From: Blastomyces gilchristii SLH14081
Taxonomy: Eukaryota; Ascomycota; Eurotiomycetes; Onygenales; Ajellomycetaceae
Direction: 5' to 3'
Assembly (NCBI RefSeq): GCF_000003855.2
Contig: NW_003101679.1
Location: 1,062,417-1,126,416 of the forward strand
DNA length: 64,000 nucleotides
The translations under genes and the position numbers were made by a program. The number at the start of each line of letters is the position of its first letter. Positions within the stretch are counted from its first letter, which is position 1. A model generated the notes under the pieces. The model was given only the letters and a program-made list of their open reading frames with translations. It ran no database searches and was not told the origin of the DNA. Shown in pieces: positions 21,088 through 31,913 of the stretch.

Positions 21088-22777
21088 GACGCCCTGCGAT
21101 TGAGGTTAATTCTGTTTTTTGATGCATTTTGGATTAAACACTTCCTATACCACCATGTACAAACTTTTACCGTTATTATTATTATCATTACTGTCATTCT
21201 CCTCTCTGCGTCTTTGTATTGCGTTTATGACCCCCAAAATACCCTTGGACTATACAATGAGCAAGGGAACAAAGAAATGTGAAAAGGAAGGAAGAAAGCA
21301 AGAGAAAAAAGATAATGAAGCTTCCCCGCCCAATTTAATGTAATATTGCATCTACTAACTCAATTAATTCCACTCATTGCTTACTAAAAATACAAAAATT
21401 CAATGAGTAAAGGAGTTAAACAACACCCGCCAGTGGGGTAGGTAGTAGATGGTTGTTTATGTATCACATGTACATGTCATTTGAAGTCATTTGTGCACAG
21501 CACAGCACAGCACAGTACATAAAACATGGAGCCTTGAATTCCACACTGGCCCATCCACATACCCAGCTTATCCCCTATGTAAGAAGGCAAAATAATAACA
21601 ACAATCCGAAGATAATAGGGGGACAAAAGAAAAAGAGCGTCGTGATATGGCACAATGGGCGTAAGAAACTTGGCGAGGAACATCATGTCATAAAAACTGG
21701 GATTGGGTATGGGTAAACAACAATGCGAAACGAGAATGTTGAAGAGAAACGGGGAGACAATCATCGATAAGTGTACTTGCATTTATGAGCGAGGACGGCC
21801 GGGTTGGATAGGAGAGAGAGGCGAAAAAAATCACGTCTCATTTCTTTTTCTCTTCTCTTTTAAACATTCCCCCCCTCCCCTCTCCCCCCCCCCAAACAAC
21901 AACAACTCATACATGCATTACCATGATGCCACCCTATTCCTCTTTCCTTTCTGGTCCCTCTCCTCATGTTTCCGAATGTTCAGCCAGACTGCATAACCAA
22001 AGCCGAGGAGCGTGGGCCTTGGGAAAAGTAACAGTGATTCGGGACAAACAAGGAATGCAAGTAGGCCCAGGAAGCAGTACATATCCAATGTAAGTACGAA
22101 TACAACATTCCCGTCGGGGTTGACAAAAAAATTGAAGGAGAATAACAATAACAACAGAAAAGGATGGGTGGTGGTTACGATCACTTTCGCATCACGAATA
22201 TGAAAAGGAAAATAACAAGAGAAGGAAAATGGGGGGGAACAACATTTCACAGAGCCTGTAAGCCAAGATCAGACAGGATAGAGGAAACATGCTCGCGTAA
22301 ACAACCCCGCAAGGGTCGCAAAGGGGGATACAAAGGGCTTTGCGTTTCTCAAAGGGGTCGTCGAAGATCGTTCGGAAGTAGAGTTGCGTCGGTGGTAGTC
22401 TTTTCTGAGTTTTAGAATGTGATAGCCGGCGGGTTACGTTGGACTCGATAGTTTCTGCGTATCTTTAATCTGAAGGTGAGGTAACGAGAAAGAGTTCCAG
22501 TCGGAAGGAAATAGCGAATAACCTCCTTGGTAGTTCTCATTCCCCTAGCCGCCTTTCAATTCTGAGTGTGAACTTGGATTCTTCATCGATAACTTCGCAC
22601 AGGCAATCCCAACCATGCAAGTAACAGGCATAACTCAAAAAGAACAGCTGAAGGAACCCTGCATCCATGGCGCGAGGAAAAAGAATTGGTCGTTTTCTAT
22701 ATCAATGTAACTGAGGCCGAAGCACTCTGCAAAATGTTTCCCCCGTGGCAGATGCCACATATTGTGATATAGAATAT
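21088..22777. other. Intergenic region with possible long 3' UTRs
   Basis: Between two convergent 3' ends. It holds CAGCACAGCACAGCA-like and C/T tracts but no convincing coding frame. It may contain a long 3' UTR of the CaaX minigene. Confidence 0.5.
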
Positions 22778-22937
22778 CTACATCACAATGCACTGGCCGC
22801 CGCTGTTGCGGACGAAGACTGGGCCTAGAAGGGTAGGTTCGGTTAGGTAATGTTATGGAAGCAGGGTAGACATGGAAGCAATTCTTACCGGTCTCTGGGA
22901 CCTTTGGGGAGGAGATGTTGGCAGTATTGGGAGACAT
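22778..22937 (-). CDS. Putative CaaX-peptide (a-factor-like lipopeptide pheromone precursor), 2 exons, 31 aa
   Basis: Exons 22937-22889 and 22824-22778; the 64-bp intron has GTAAGA, a perfect CTAAC branch site and TTCTAG. The spliced frame gives 31 residues beginning MSPNTANISSPKVPETG and ending NSGGQCIVM, directly followed by TAG. CIVM is a CaaX box whose terminal Met predicts farnesylation. A tiny protein with a basic-poor leader and C-terminal CaaX is the hallmark of fungal a-factor-type pheromone precursors, which are farnesylated, trimmed by Ste24/Rce1, methylated by Ste14 and exported by Ste6. Sordariomycete precursors are 23-26 residues, start MPS/MSP and end CVVM or CVIM (from memory). 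A TATA box lies upstream. The unspliced frame of 100 residues has no family character. Alternatives are another small prenylated peptide, or a chance splice model. Confidence 0.5.
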
Positions 22938-23091
22938 TTTGTTTGAAGGTAGTTTGTTTGGAAGTGCGAGGGACGGATAATCCTCTTGCGAAATTTGGTA
23001 GTTGAAATATTGGGACGCTGTTTGGAACTCTGGTAACTGATGTTTGAAGAAAGAGAAACAGAAGGCAGAGGAAAAAGAGAAATAAGGCAGG

Positions 23092-23099
23092 TTTATATA
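23092..23099 (-). promoter_or_regulatory. TATA-box candidate of the CaaX minigene
   Basis: TATATAAA on the minus strand, about 155-160 bp before the ATG at 22937, followed by a pyrimidine-rich stretch as in strongly expressed fungal genes. Confidence 0.45.
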
Positions 23100-25019
23100 T
23101 TCATTCCGGAGCTTGTAGATTGAAGATAGGGCAACAGTGAAGGCAGCGATTGCAAGGGGGATACCCAGTACAATTCGGGGATCTGTTCAAAGGAAAGTAG
23201 AATACTGAAACTGTAAATACTCCGGTGGATTGGTTATATTGTTTGTTGTAATGCCTTCAGTCACTTGCACGTGGCTTTAGTCATGGCATTATGCGTCGTA
23301 GGAGAATAGCTACCACGACAGCACGCAACTAGACGCCTTGAACCCCGACACTATGCAATAATTTGATACATTCCCCAGAGTGGAAAGCCGCCAGTGGAGT
23401 GGGAATGACGGGGGACCCATGGGGGGAATTAGACTGTATGCCCAAGAAGTTGTGGTGTTCCTGCGTAAGTTCTTAGTATTGTTCGTCTTAGTATTGTTCT
23501 TTATCAAAGCGGAAAAAGAGAGTGGAGACTGAAAGGGGGGTAGGAATGAACTTTAAAGAAACTGAAAGTGAATCTATGGAGCAGGAAGAAGTATAAGCGA
23601 TAAAGAATGTATCATATTGAAAAGTTGTAGACTGTTTGCGGAATTTAGCGGTGCGTCGAGGCCAGCTTCAAAGGCGTTCGACACAGGGGCTTGACATGCT
23701 CGCCCAAGAAAGCTCATAAACATGCGCAGAGAAAACTGAAAGTTGTGATTTCCCCACTGGAACTACATTAATGACAAAGCTCTAGCCAGGCAATTTTGAA
23801 AAAGTAAACAGAATATGGTGAAACGTGGCATGTACTCTACCCACTGGATCCTGGCTTTACTGGAGATGCTTTTGCCGGTAGATAACAGGTCATATACAGA
23901 CCAGTTTATTTAGAAGGTATTGCACCCAAACCGAAGATTGCATCCTCATGTAATCACACGGTCGACGCTTTCGCAGAGTACGGCGTGTGCGGGTTGGCTT
24001 CGGGTTAGAAATGCAGGATGCTCGCGGTTTCATAGCCTTTTCAAAGCGCAGAGAGCCGACGTCCATATAACGTGCCAGCCAGATGCTGAAACATGTCGAT
24101 CGAAGCGAAAAGCAGAGCTAAGCCCATCACGACCACATGCGCCACCTCGCATGGGCTGTTAGCTCCTCTCACTCACCTTAACACGAGGGTTCTGTGACAG
24201 CCCGTTATCCATCTGGTCCGGGCGCAAAACCGTGGATCATACCATGTGATACATGCACAGACGACGGATGCAGCATAGAACTTAACAGCAAAAAAAATCA
24301 AGGAAAAAGAGAAAACAGGCATAGGGAGAAAACCTCCCCATCAAAAAACACCCCCCGTGGCCGCAACAAACCAGGAGCTGTTTATGCAGGAATCCCAGCT
24401 GGGGCCTTCCAGACATATTCCCGTATGTAGGAAGTGGCAGCGCCGCAGATCAAGACACATTGATTGCATGTCGTGCGGGCCCAGTAGCTTCCAGCATTTG
24501 GTATCATGCCTTCTTCAGGTTTCTACATCCGGGGGAGTGAAGGGTGGTCAACCGTATACACGATGCTTGGTCCCGGGCATCTCAACCCAGTCTTATCCAA
24601 CTCCTCGATTTGTATTTCCCAATCCCTCCCATAAACCGCTGAGTCTCTCCACAAACACTATCCCGGCTCTTAGGGTCCACTGAGCACGGATCGTAATGCT
24701 AGGTGATGCGGGGGGAATAACATTTTCATTGTTCATCGCTCTCGATAAATTCCGGTTGTTGGTCGGCCCCAACATCTGCGCAAATCTCCACCTGCTCCAA
24801 GAAACGGGTATCGATTGCCTGTCTGCTAGATTCCCACGTTCGAAGAGGCGTTTGTTGTGCTTGGAATGTTTAATGTTTAACTGTGTCGTTGAAATTGAAT
24901 TTCCCGGCCTTTGGTTCATTTGCAAGCGACTAATCTAGAAATGTCTTAGTCAGAGCCCCACGCTAAACTAAATGCAACCACAGCCGCCAAGTTTCAGCCA
25001 ACCAGCAAATCACAGAGCT

Positions 25020-25125
25020 CGTTTTAGAGTAACATACACAAGCTTAGTATTGTTCTTTTACTGAACAATATAAACCTACTACTTAATACATTTAGTATCA
25101 TTTTTGACCCAACATTCCCTTAAAT
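25020..25125 (-). repeat. Possible solo-LTR fragment
   Basis: On the minus strand the segment starts TGTTGGGTCAAAAATG near 25113, as LTRs often do. It contains a perfect 8-bp inverted repeat (25048-25055 and 25063-25070). The word TTAGTATTGTTC inside it recurs twice near 23472-23499. No target duplication was identified, so this is tentative. Confidence 0.25.
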
Positions 25126-25904
25126 TGTACGTACGTTCGGAATGGGACCTCGGGCTCCACTTTGACATACCCCGGTGAATCTGGACTTTCCCCAGTTACA
25201 GGCCACACAAGGTACATATGACATTATTGAAAGCGGTTAGGCTAGCTAAGCTATCCATAGGATGCCAATCTTGATGAACCCGGCATTTTTGCATGTGGTT
25301 AAATAACACTGGATCTACGTTTGTGGGGAGATCTCTGCGGAGGAATATGGGAACTGGATAGGGTGTGAGAGCCTTATAATATGTACTGTACTCTGTATGT
25401 AGATGGGCATGGATAGCTCTGAAGGCCCCATCTGGCCTTAGCTTGCTTCAGCTAAATGTGGAGGCAAAGGCTATGTAGCACTGCTTCGGGTTGCTCTAGA
25501 GAAGACGAGGTAATTCTTTCAATTTGCATTTCCTATCATCAATAACTTAGAAGTAGTAGGATAAGACCAAGGTGAAAAGTTTGACTATCGTAGCAAAATT
25601 TTGGAAAAAAGGACATCGTACATCAGGCGGCTCTGACATCCGGGCGAATTAGCCCGTATCTAAACCAGCGATAATGGGAAAGCCCGTACGTTGTGACCCG
25701 AAAACTTGGCCAACGCTGACGCGCGCCGGGCTGGTGGAAGGTGCTATCAGTAGTAGTCGTGTTAGAGGATAGGGATTTGAGCAGATATTTCATGAATACA
25801 TCACATCAAAAATGGAGAGCCAATTAAAACGAACTTGCAGAAAAAAAAAAAGAAAAAAACCCCTAGCCAATCACACATCAACTTGAAACGAAGGGGGAAG
25901 GACT

Positions 25905-28900
25905 TCAAGTGTAGAGCGTCGCCGTGAGGCTATTGAATGCGATCCCTTCCTTCGCGATGTCTTCTTCAATCAAGAACATCAGGGGCATCTCCACGAGCGT
26001 TCCCTTGACCTTACTCAATTCTTCTTTGACCTCTTGTACCCCTCCTGGGAAATTTTCGCGAATGACATGGCCCATCAAGTATGGTTTGACTTCACGTATC
26101 TCCCCTTCCTTTTTCTTTTTCTCCTCAGCAACGGGACTACGGAAGTAGTACTCGAAGAACTCCTTGTAATCATTCCAGTTTCGAACTGTATCATCGGGAA
26201 CGGCATGGAAGACTTTACGGTAGACCTCGGTATTCTGTTTTGCGCGAGAATTCCAAAAACTTTGGAATGTGTCTGACAGAGGGTCGGTAACGATTTGATT
26301 TTCCGCCGAGTTCATATCGTAAACATTGGGCACGCCCACAGGCTCAGAATTGGCGGTAGGCCGCTGGTAATCTTGGACCGGAATCAAGCCCAAGTGTTTT
26401 CGGCAGAGTTGCCGTCGGAGGGTAGTTGCAAATTTGCTCACGAGGTATGGTTTCCCGTCCATTGATGACTCCACCGGTGTGGGGTCCTGGATGATGACGG
26501 CAATCTCCGAATCATGATCCCCCAGCTGGGAACGGTCATTGAGATTGGCGCTTCCGCAGATGACCGTTCTGTCGTCGGCAATCAAGACCTGCACACAATC
26601 ATTAGAATATCATAGATCACAGATTGAGAAAATATAGGAACAAACCTTTGAATGAACATAGAGTTCCTCGCTGACAAATGCGTCGATTTCAGAAACATCG
26701 CCGGGATGTTCCCACGGAACCTTTCGTATATCCTCGCCACCAAGCATATAACATTCGCTCACGCTATTCCAACGGCCAGATCCAGTCGGGTGGGAAACTT
26801 GTTGTGCAGCCTTTTGGTATGGTTGGTACGCCGCAGTGGTGTCGAACGCACTGGTCGTACTTGCAGTAACTTTGTCATCATGCTGCTTTTGGGCGTCCTG
26901 GTAGTCAACACCACTCTTCTGCTCAGCCTTCCTCATTTCTGCACTTGTGTTGATTCTGTCATAATTGCGTAAGTTATAGAAGCGGATATAGTCCATCGGA
27001 TTGTATCCTTCTTTGGAAATCAGCTCCATGATACTATGGCCCCCACGGTTGATAGAAGTGTACTGGAATTCCATAATTGCGCGAATGCCGAGGGCGACAT
27101 CATCACGGAGCTCTCCCGCAAAGCAAGGCACGGCTGGGATCACAACAATCATCTTGTACTTCTGCCCTGCTCTCGCGGCGCGAAGAATGCGCTCCACAAT
27201 CGCGGCACCAACCTTGTTTTCGATAGGTTTCTGGGCATCACCGGTCGCTGTGATGAAGAACTGGTTTTCGATATATACGAAATGCTCGCTGTCGCGAATA
27301 ATAGCCGCATATGCATCCATAATTGAGTGCTCTGTTGGGGTTCCATGGCTCCATTTGGCGGAGGAGCGAATAATTTGACAAGACATATTCGCCGTTGGCC
27401 TCCCTGTCTTACCAGGTGTGCCTGAGAAATATCGATCCTGATATTGGTGCACTTGTCCAGCAAGTTGACCTCGAAGGACGCTGCCAAAATTGCCAAGGTC
27501 ATGTTTCAAACCACGAAGTTCTGAGGTCAGACTGCGATCCTGCCCGGGTTGTTGATGAGAACCCGGTTGGAACTGTTGCTGATAACCATGCTCATAGTAT
27601 GGTTCAGGTCCACGAGTCTGCGAATGTTGCCCAGCCTGATTTGGCGGCGGTGGGAAATACGGCGCCTGGGAATACGGCGTCTGGGACTGCGATTGCTGTG
27701 TTGAAGCGCCCCACCCAGGCTGTCCTGGCTGATTGCTACTGCCATGGTGCGCTTGAGTCGGAGGAGGCCCAGTTGGGGGAAGAGGGTGGTACTGCTGGTT
27801 GTGTGCTGGAGGAGGCGGCTGGTGTCCATGATGCTGTTGCTGTGATTGTCCGTGCGATCCCGTAATGCTAGCAGCTGATAGCGGTTTTTCATAGAGTACC
27901 AACCTCGAGTATCTGCTATCTTGACGAACGTTATACTTTTCGTCATATATGAAGTTCCATCGCTCAACGAAGTGCCTTCGAAGGTCTTCAACGGCAGGTC
28001 CATGCAAACTAACTGAAATATCAGCCCATCCCATACGAGAGTTGCTCTTGCGATCAAGCTTGTTGTTCTGCCAATGTAGCACATCGTCGAAATCCAACAC
28101 ACGAGCATTGTTATAGTCCTGGCCAGGGAAAACGGTCTCTCTGATATCGTTAGGATGAACATCAGAAAGAGAATGTTGATTCGTATCCCAGCGTCCGTAA
28201 CATAAATCAAGGCCACCCAAGAAGGCAGTCTTTCCGTCAATGAGGCAAAGCTTTTCGTGGTGAGCCCAGTAAAGGACAACATCGCCACTCATTCCGTATA
28301 AACCTTTCAGGGCATCAGCGGAAAGCTTAGAAACGCCAGCCGCATTGAGGGTTAAGTTTTTGAAAGAATCTACAACGGAAGAATGGATAGTCTGCCGATC
28401 AGGAAGATGATCTGGGTGCCGGAACACAGCAATGTTTGGATGAAGGTTCTGAAGGTGATGCTTGGTATGAGAGGACGACACTATCACGCGGTAATCAATA
28501 ACGTATCACTCACATTTTGATAGGTATTACGGGGAAATGTTGACCCGTGGGTTGCAGTTTAAATACATACAAGTCATTGCTTGGGTCACTTCTTTATACA
28601 CAATTACGTTGACACGAACCCCGCGTTGAGCAGCAGCGTGGACCATTCGATCGAGTCGGTACTGCTCGTTTTTGGAAGGTGGGCGCCTCAAATACAGTTC
28701 CGGGGATAACCACCCTAAATGAAAAATAATTAGTTGTCAAAAAAGCAACCGTTGTTTGAAGGGGTCACTTACAGTCAAGGATCCAAATAGACTCCTTTGC
28801 ATTTTCCAAGGCCCTGGACACCGCATACATATAATCACAGCCATCAATATACCACTTGGCATCACAGTGATCTCTAGGGGGTGCAAAACTTCCAAATCGA

Positions 28901-29496
28901 TTTTGTGAGCTTGTTGGTGGCGGGCCATACTGGGCGTACGCTTGAGGGTCAAGGGTAGAACCAATTTTCTGTGCTACACCGGAGCCAATTCCTTGAATCT
29001 TGCCAAGTAGCCCCGATACCATATCGGGTTTGGATGTGGATGGCTTATTTTCATGATAAGGGGGGTTCTGGCCATGGGGAGGTTCATTATATGGCTGTTG
29101 GCCAGGGGCAGCAGCATATGGTTGTGGAGGCTGTGGTGGGTATGGTTGTCCATAACCATGGGAGCCGGATTGTCCCTGAAACCTTGTTAGCGGAATATAA
29201 AAAACCCCCATCGCCAATATACCAGTATGTGAAAAGTAGGGATTCCACTGTATTCTCTCCGAGTCTCTCACCTGTTGGACGTTATGAGTATCATAATGGG
29301 ACTGTTGGTATGGTTGTTGAGAACCTGGTCCACCGGCGTAAGTCTTGACCTTGTCACGGAACTTGTTGAGGGTGCCTCCTAGGAGGCTCCTCTCCCCCCC
29401 CCCTCCTCCCCCCCCCCTGCCATCGCCAGAACCTCTTTCAGACTCTCCTTGTCCGCCATAATACCCGTAGGCCAAAGGGTCTTCTTTTCCGGACAT
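25905..29496 (-). CDS. Phospholipase D (5 exons, 1096 aa)
   Basis: Exons 29496-29272, 29175-28773, 28714-28571, 28480-26646 and 26588-25905; introns of 96, 58, 90 and 57 bp, all GT-AG. PLD hydrolyses phosphatidylcholine to phosphatidic acid and choline. Two HKD motifs are intact: H332-x-K334-x4-D339 in HHEKLCLID and H867-x-K869-x4-D874 in HSKVLIADD; intron 4 falls inside the second motif, between K869 and V870. Other PLD landmarks are WWLSPELYLRRP, SSSHTKHHLQNLHPN, VFRHPDHLPD, YIENQFFI and GSANLNDRS. Instead of PX and PH domains the N-terminus is a Gly/Gln/Pro-rich region of about 180 residues, and a Gln/His/Pro-rich insert of roughly 120 residues separates the catalytic halves. Intron 3 (donor GTATGT, acceptor GATAG) is the least certain; it joins AMT to LSSSHTKH. 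Enzyme activity is expected. Confidence 0.93.
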
Positions 29497-30699
29497 TGAG
29501 GGCGAGTTTCGGCTGACTGCGAATTAGTGCGGGGAATGGGGCTCAAACAGGATGCTCGGTTTCGCGGCTTGAAATACCCTTTTATTCGGGGGTTAACATT
29601 AGCAATAGCAAACTGAGTGAATGTCTATCGCATATCTACACCGCTTCGAACCCAACCCAGGAAACGAGCAGGAGAGTGCTGTCTTTATATGAAGGATGTT
29701 GTTCCCCTCCCCGGGTCCTGGGGTTGGTCCTGGAACACGCGAAGTGGGGGAATTGATCTCGTTGTGGCTTGCTCAGCCACAGCTATCGTGGCGTCAGTGT
29801 CCACTCAGGCAAACCCAGGATCGTGGTTCGCTTCTTCCTGGTTCTCGGCCTCACGAGGCTAGAGTCTCACACCTTGTCATAAAAACCCATCAGCGGACCA
29901 GTCACAACAGCTCTTCTCTTAGAGCCTGCTGCATAAGTTTGCTGCATAACCTCTAGTTATGTTACACAGTCGAACAAGATGACACCGAGGAACCCAGCTG
30001 TGATGTTCAGCTGCACTGGGATTCGGGCCACATCGGGCTGAAGCGTGGGCTGGCGCTAGAGACGTGCCTCACTACAGAGGGCTGTGGGCTTCTTAGCAGC
30101 GAAGGGAGAAAGTAGAGAGCGATCTTGGCCCCTCATACTGATGCATGTTCATTCCTTAGGCAGCAACCGCAAACGTTGGGGATTTTTCGGCCACTGCAGA
30201 AATACCATGGAAATACCACCGAATCCGTGATCGGGATCTGTCAAATAATTGTTTAGAACAATTTTGAAGCCTCCACTGTATCGCGTCGAGGTCAATAAGT
30301 GCGAAAGTCACCAGGAGCCCAGCAAAAAAGTGGCTGGTCAGGGTCTGACCATCTCTGCATTATTTGACGGGAAAAATTGGCGACGGATTGCTCTGTGTGG
30401 GGGAAACTGAAACCACGTTGATGCGAAGCTTCCCCCTGGTCCGTGATAGTTATACTTGGCAGATCAGCATATCCTGGCGCTTGCTCCCGACGACATCAAT
30501 CCCCATACACATCTTGGGGCGAGAACTACGCTGTAGAAATGCGCCCGCAGCTAAACACCTCGAAATCCACTCCATGGAGCCGAACAATGAATGCGCAGTT
30601 TCATCGAGAACTTCTCCTCTCGCAAGCTCTCCATACTTACCAAACGCCAAAAATGACACTCAATCAGCCTTGACGGCCGCAAAACCAATGATCAATCAC
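29497..30699. other. Intergenic region upstream of the phospholipase gene
   Basis: Contains the PLD promoter and the region before a decayed gene; no other feature is supported. Confidence 0.5.
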
Positions 30700-31593
30700 C
30701 CTTTCCCTTTTGTCCCTTCCGCCTGAGATCCGCAACCAAATCTACTACGCTCTCTTTAGCTGCGACTTATCCTACACCTCTTCCATGTCAGGGAAACTCT
30801 ATACCTACTCCGCTGCCGCCAGCAAACCCCCCACCTGGACGATGCATGTTGCGCCCACAGCTCCCGAGTCGACCTCTGCATCCAGGCGCTAAGCAACACC
30901 TTCTCCGAACCCCTTCAGCGCGATAGCAGGAATAAAATAATTACCAATACGCCGCGCTCAATCCTTGCCCACTTACCGACCGCCATCCTATACACCAACA
31001 AACAGCTATACAATGAGGCAGCTGCAGTGCTCTACGGCGAACTAACCTTCGAAGCTTCAGAGCTAAAGACATGTCTCCTCTTTGCGTGCATGGTATCCAC
31101 CCGTAATTTGGCGCTCGTCAAGCGGCTGCGGAGCACCTGAGTTGGCTTGTCGTGCTTGACAATGGCGCCGGTACGCCGTGGTGTAGCTGGTTACGCTTCG
31201 TACGAACAATATACGTTGTGGGATGAGCCGTGGGGCGAGTTTTGGGAGATTGTTAGGAGTAAGATGGATGGCTTGGTGGAGCTGGGGTTTTGTATGAATT
31301 ACGAGGGGCAGTATTTGGATCGGTGGACCGGGGCCAAGTGGTTGAAGCCGCTACTGACGGTTAGGGGGTTGAGGCGGTTGGAGGTGTGGGTTCAGGATAG
31401 GATCGGGGGAGAGGATGGGAGGGGCGGAGAGGATGAGGTTGGCGCGAAGAGGGAGGGAGAGACTTTGGTGGAATTTCTGGGGGAGATTATGTGTCAGGGA
31501 AAGAGGGGGGAGGTAGTTGATGGGGTTGATGGTGGCTTTAACAGTGCGGCTGCTGTTGATGGGGACGTTGCTGCTACCAGTGAGACAAAATAA
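30700..31593 (+). pseudogene. Decayed F-box-like / LPPEIRNQIY-type gene
   Basis: One frame near 30718 reads LPPEIRNQIYYALF, the opening motif of a large fungal family of F-box-like proteins of unknown substrate. This frame stops near 30890. From about 30840 a second frame carries homologous-looking sequence (LPTAILYTNKQLYNEAAAVL, then YGELTFEASELKTCL) and meets a TGA at 31138-31140. It then continues with YEQYTLWDEPWGEFWEIVRS and a region around LLTVRGLRRLEVWVQD to the stop at 31591-31593. So there is at least one frameshift and one nonsense codon. An unrecognised intron could explain part of this, but no good splice sites bridge the break. It lies about 200 bp from the Copia element. Confidence 0.45.
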
Positions 31594-31805
31594 ATTAGGA
31601 ATGGTTGTAGTGATGTATTCTTATGAATACGTCGACACGAGGGAGATATTACGAAGTGTAGCTGATGCGCTATTTTCAATTTGCCGCCAGGGTGGGACAC
31701 CGGGAACACATCGCATGACGACAGCTTGTCCCCACTTGATATTCTTGATATTGGCCGCAAATGATTCTACAGGTAGCGATATGGACGCTCGTGTATTACA
31801 TATTT

Positions 31806-31901
31806 TGTCAGGTCACGTGATCTGGCTTACTAATCCTTCCACCATATAACTTTCCACAAAGCTAGCAACCTTTCAATCACATAAGTTTTACACCTTCCAC
31901 A
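31806..31901 (+). repeat. 5' LTR of the Copia element
   Basis: 96 bp starting TGTCAGGTCACGTGATC and ending CCTTCCACA. It differs from the 3' LTR at only two sites, both transitions (CACGTG versus CACATG, and ACATAAG versus ACACAAG). Confidence 0.93.
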
Positions 31902-31913
31902 GGTTATGAGACC
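31902..31913 (+). promoter_or_regulatory. Primer-binding site, tRNA-iMet anticodon-half type
   Basis: GGTTATGAGACC directly abuts the 5' LTR. It is nearly complementary to the anticodon region of initiator tRNA-Met (GGGCUCAUAACC), the internal primer used by many Copia elements; one or two positions differ. Confidence 0.6.

Larger units (their letters stand above)
22938..25904. other. Gene-poor intergenic region
   Basis: Upstream of the CaaX minigene and downstream of the phospholipase gene. Apart from the TATA box and an LTR-like fragment near 25020-25120, I see nothing that supports a gene. Confidence 0.5.

Noticed and set aside
22635..22937. 100-residue unspliced frame at the CaaX minigene
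   Set aside because: It reads through a consensus intron and has no family resemblance; the spliced 31-residue product is more coherent.
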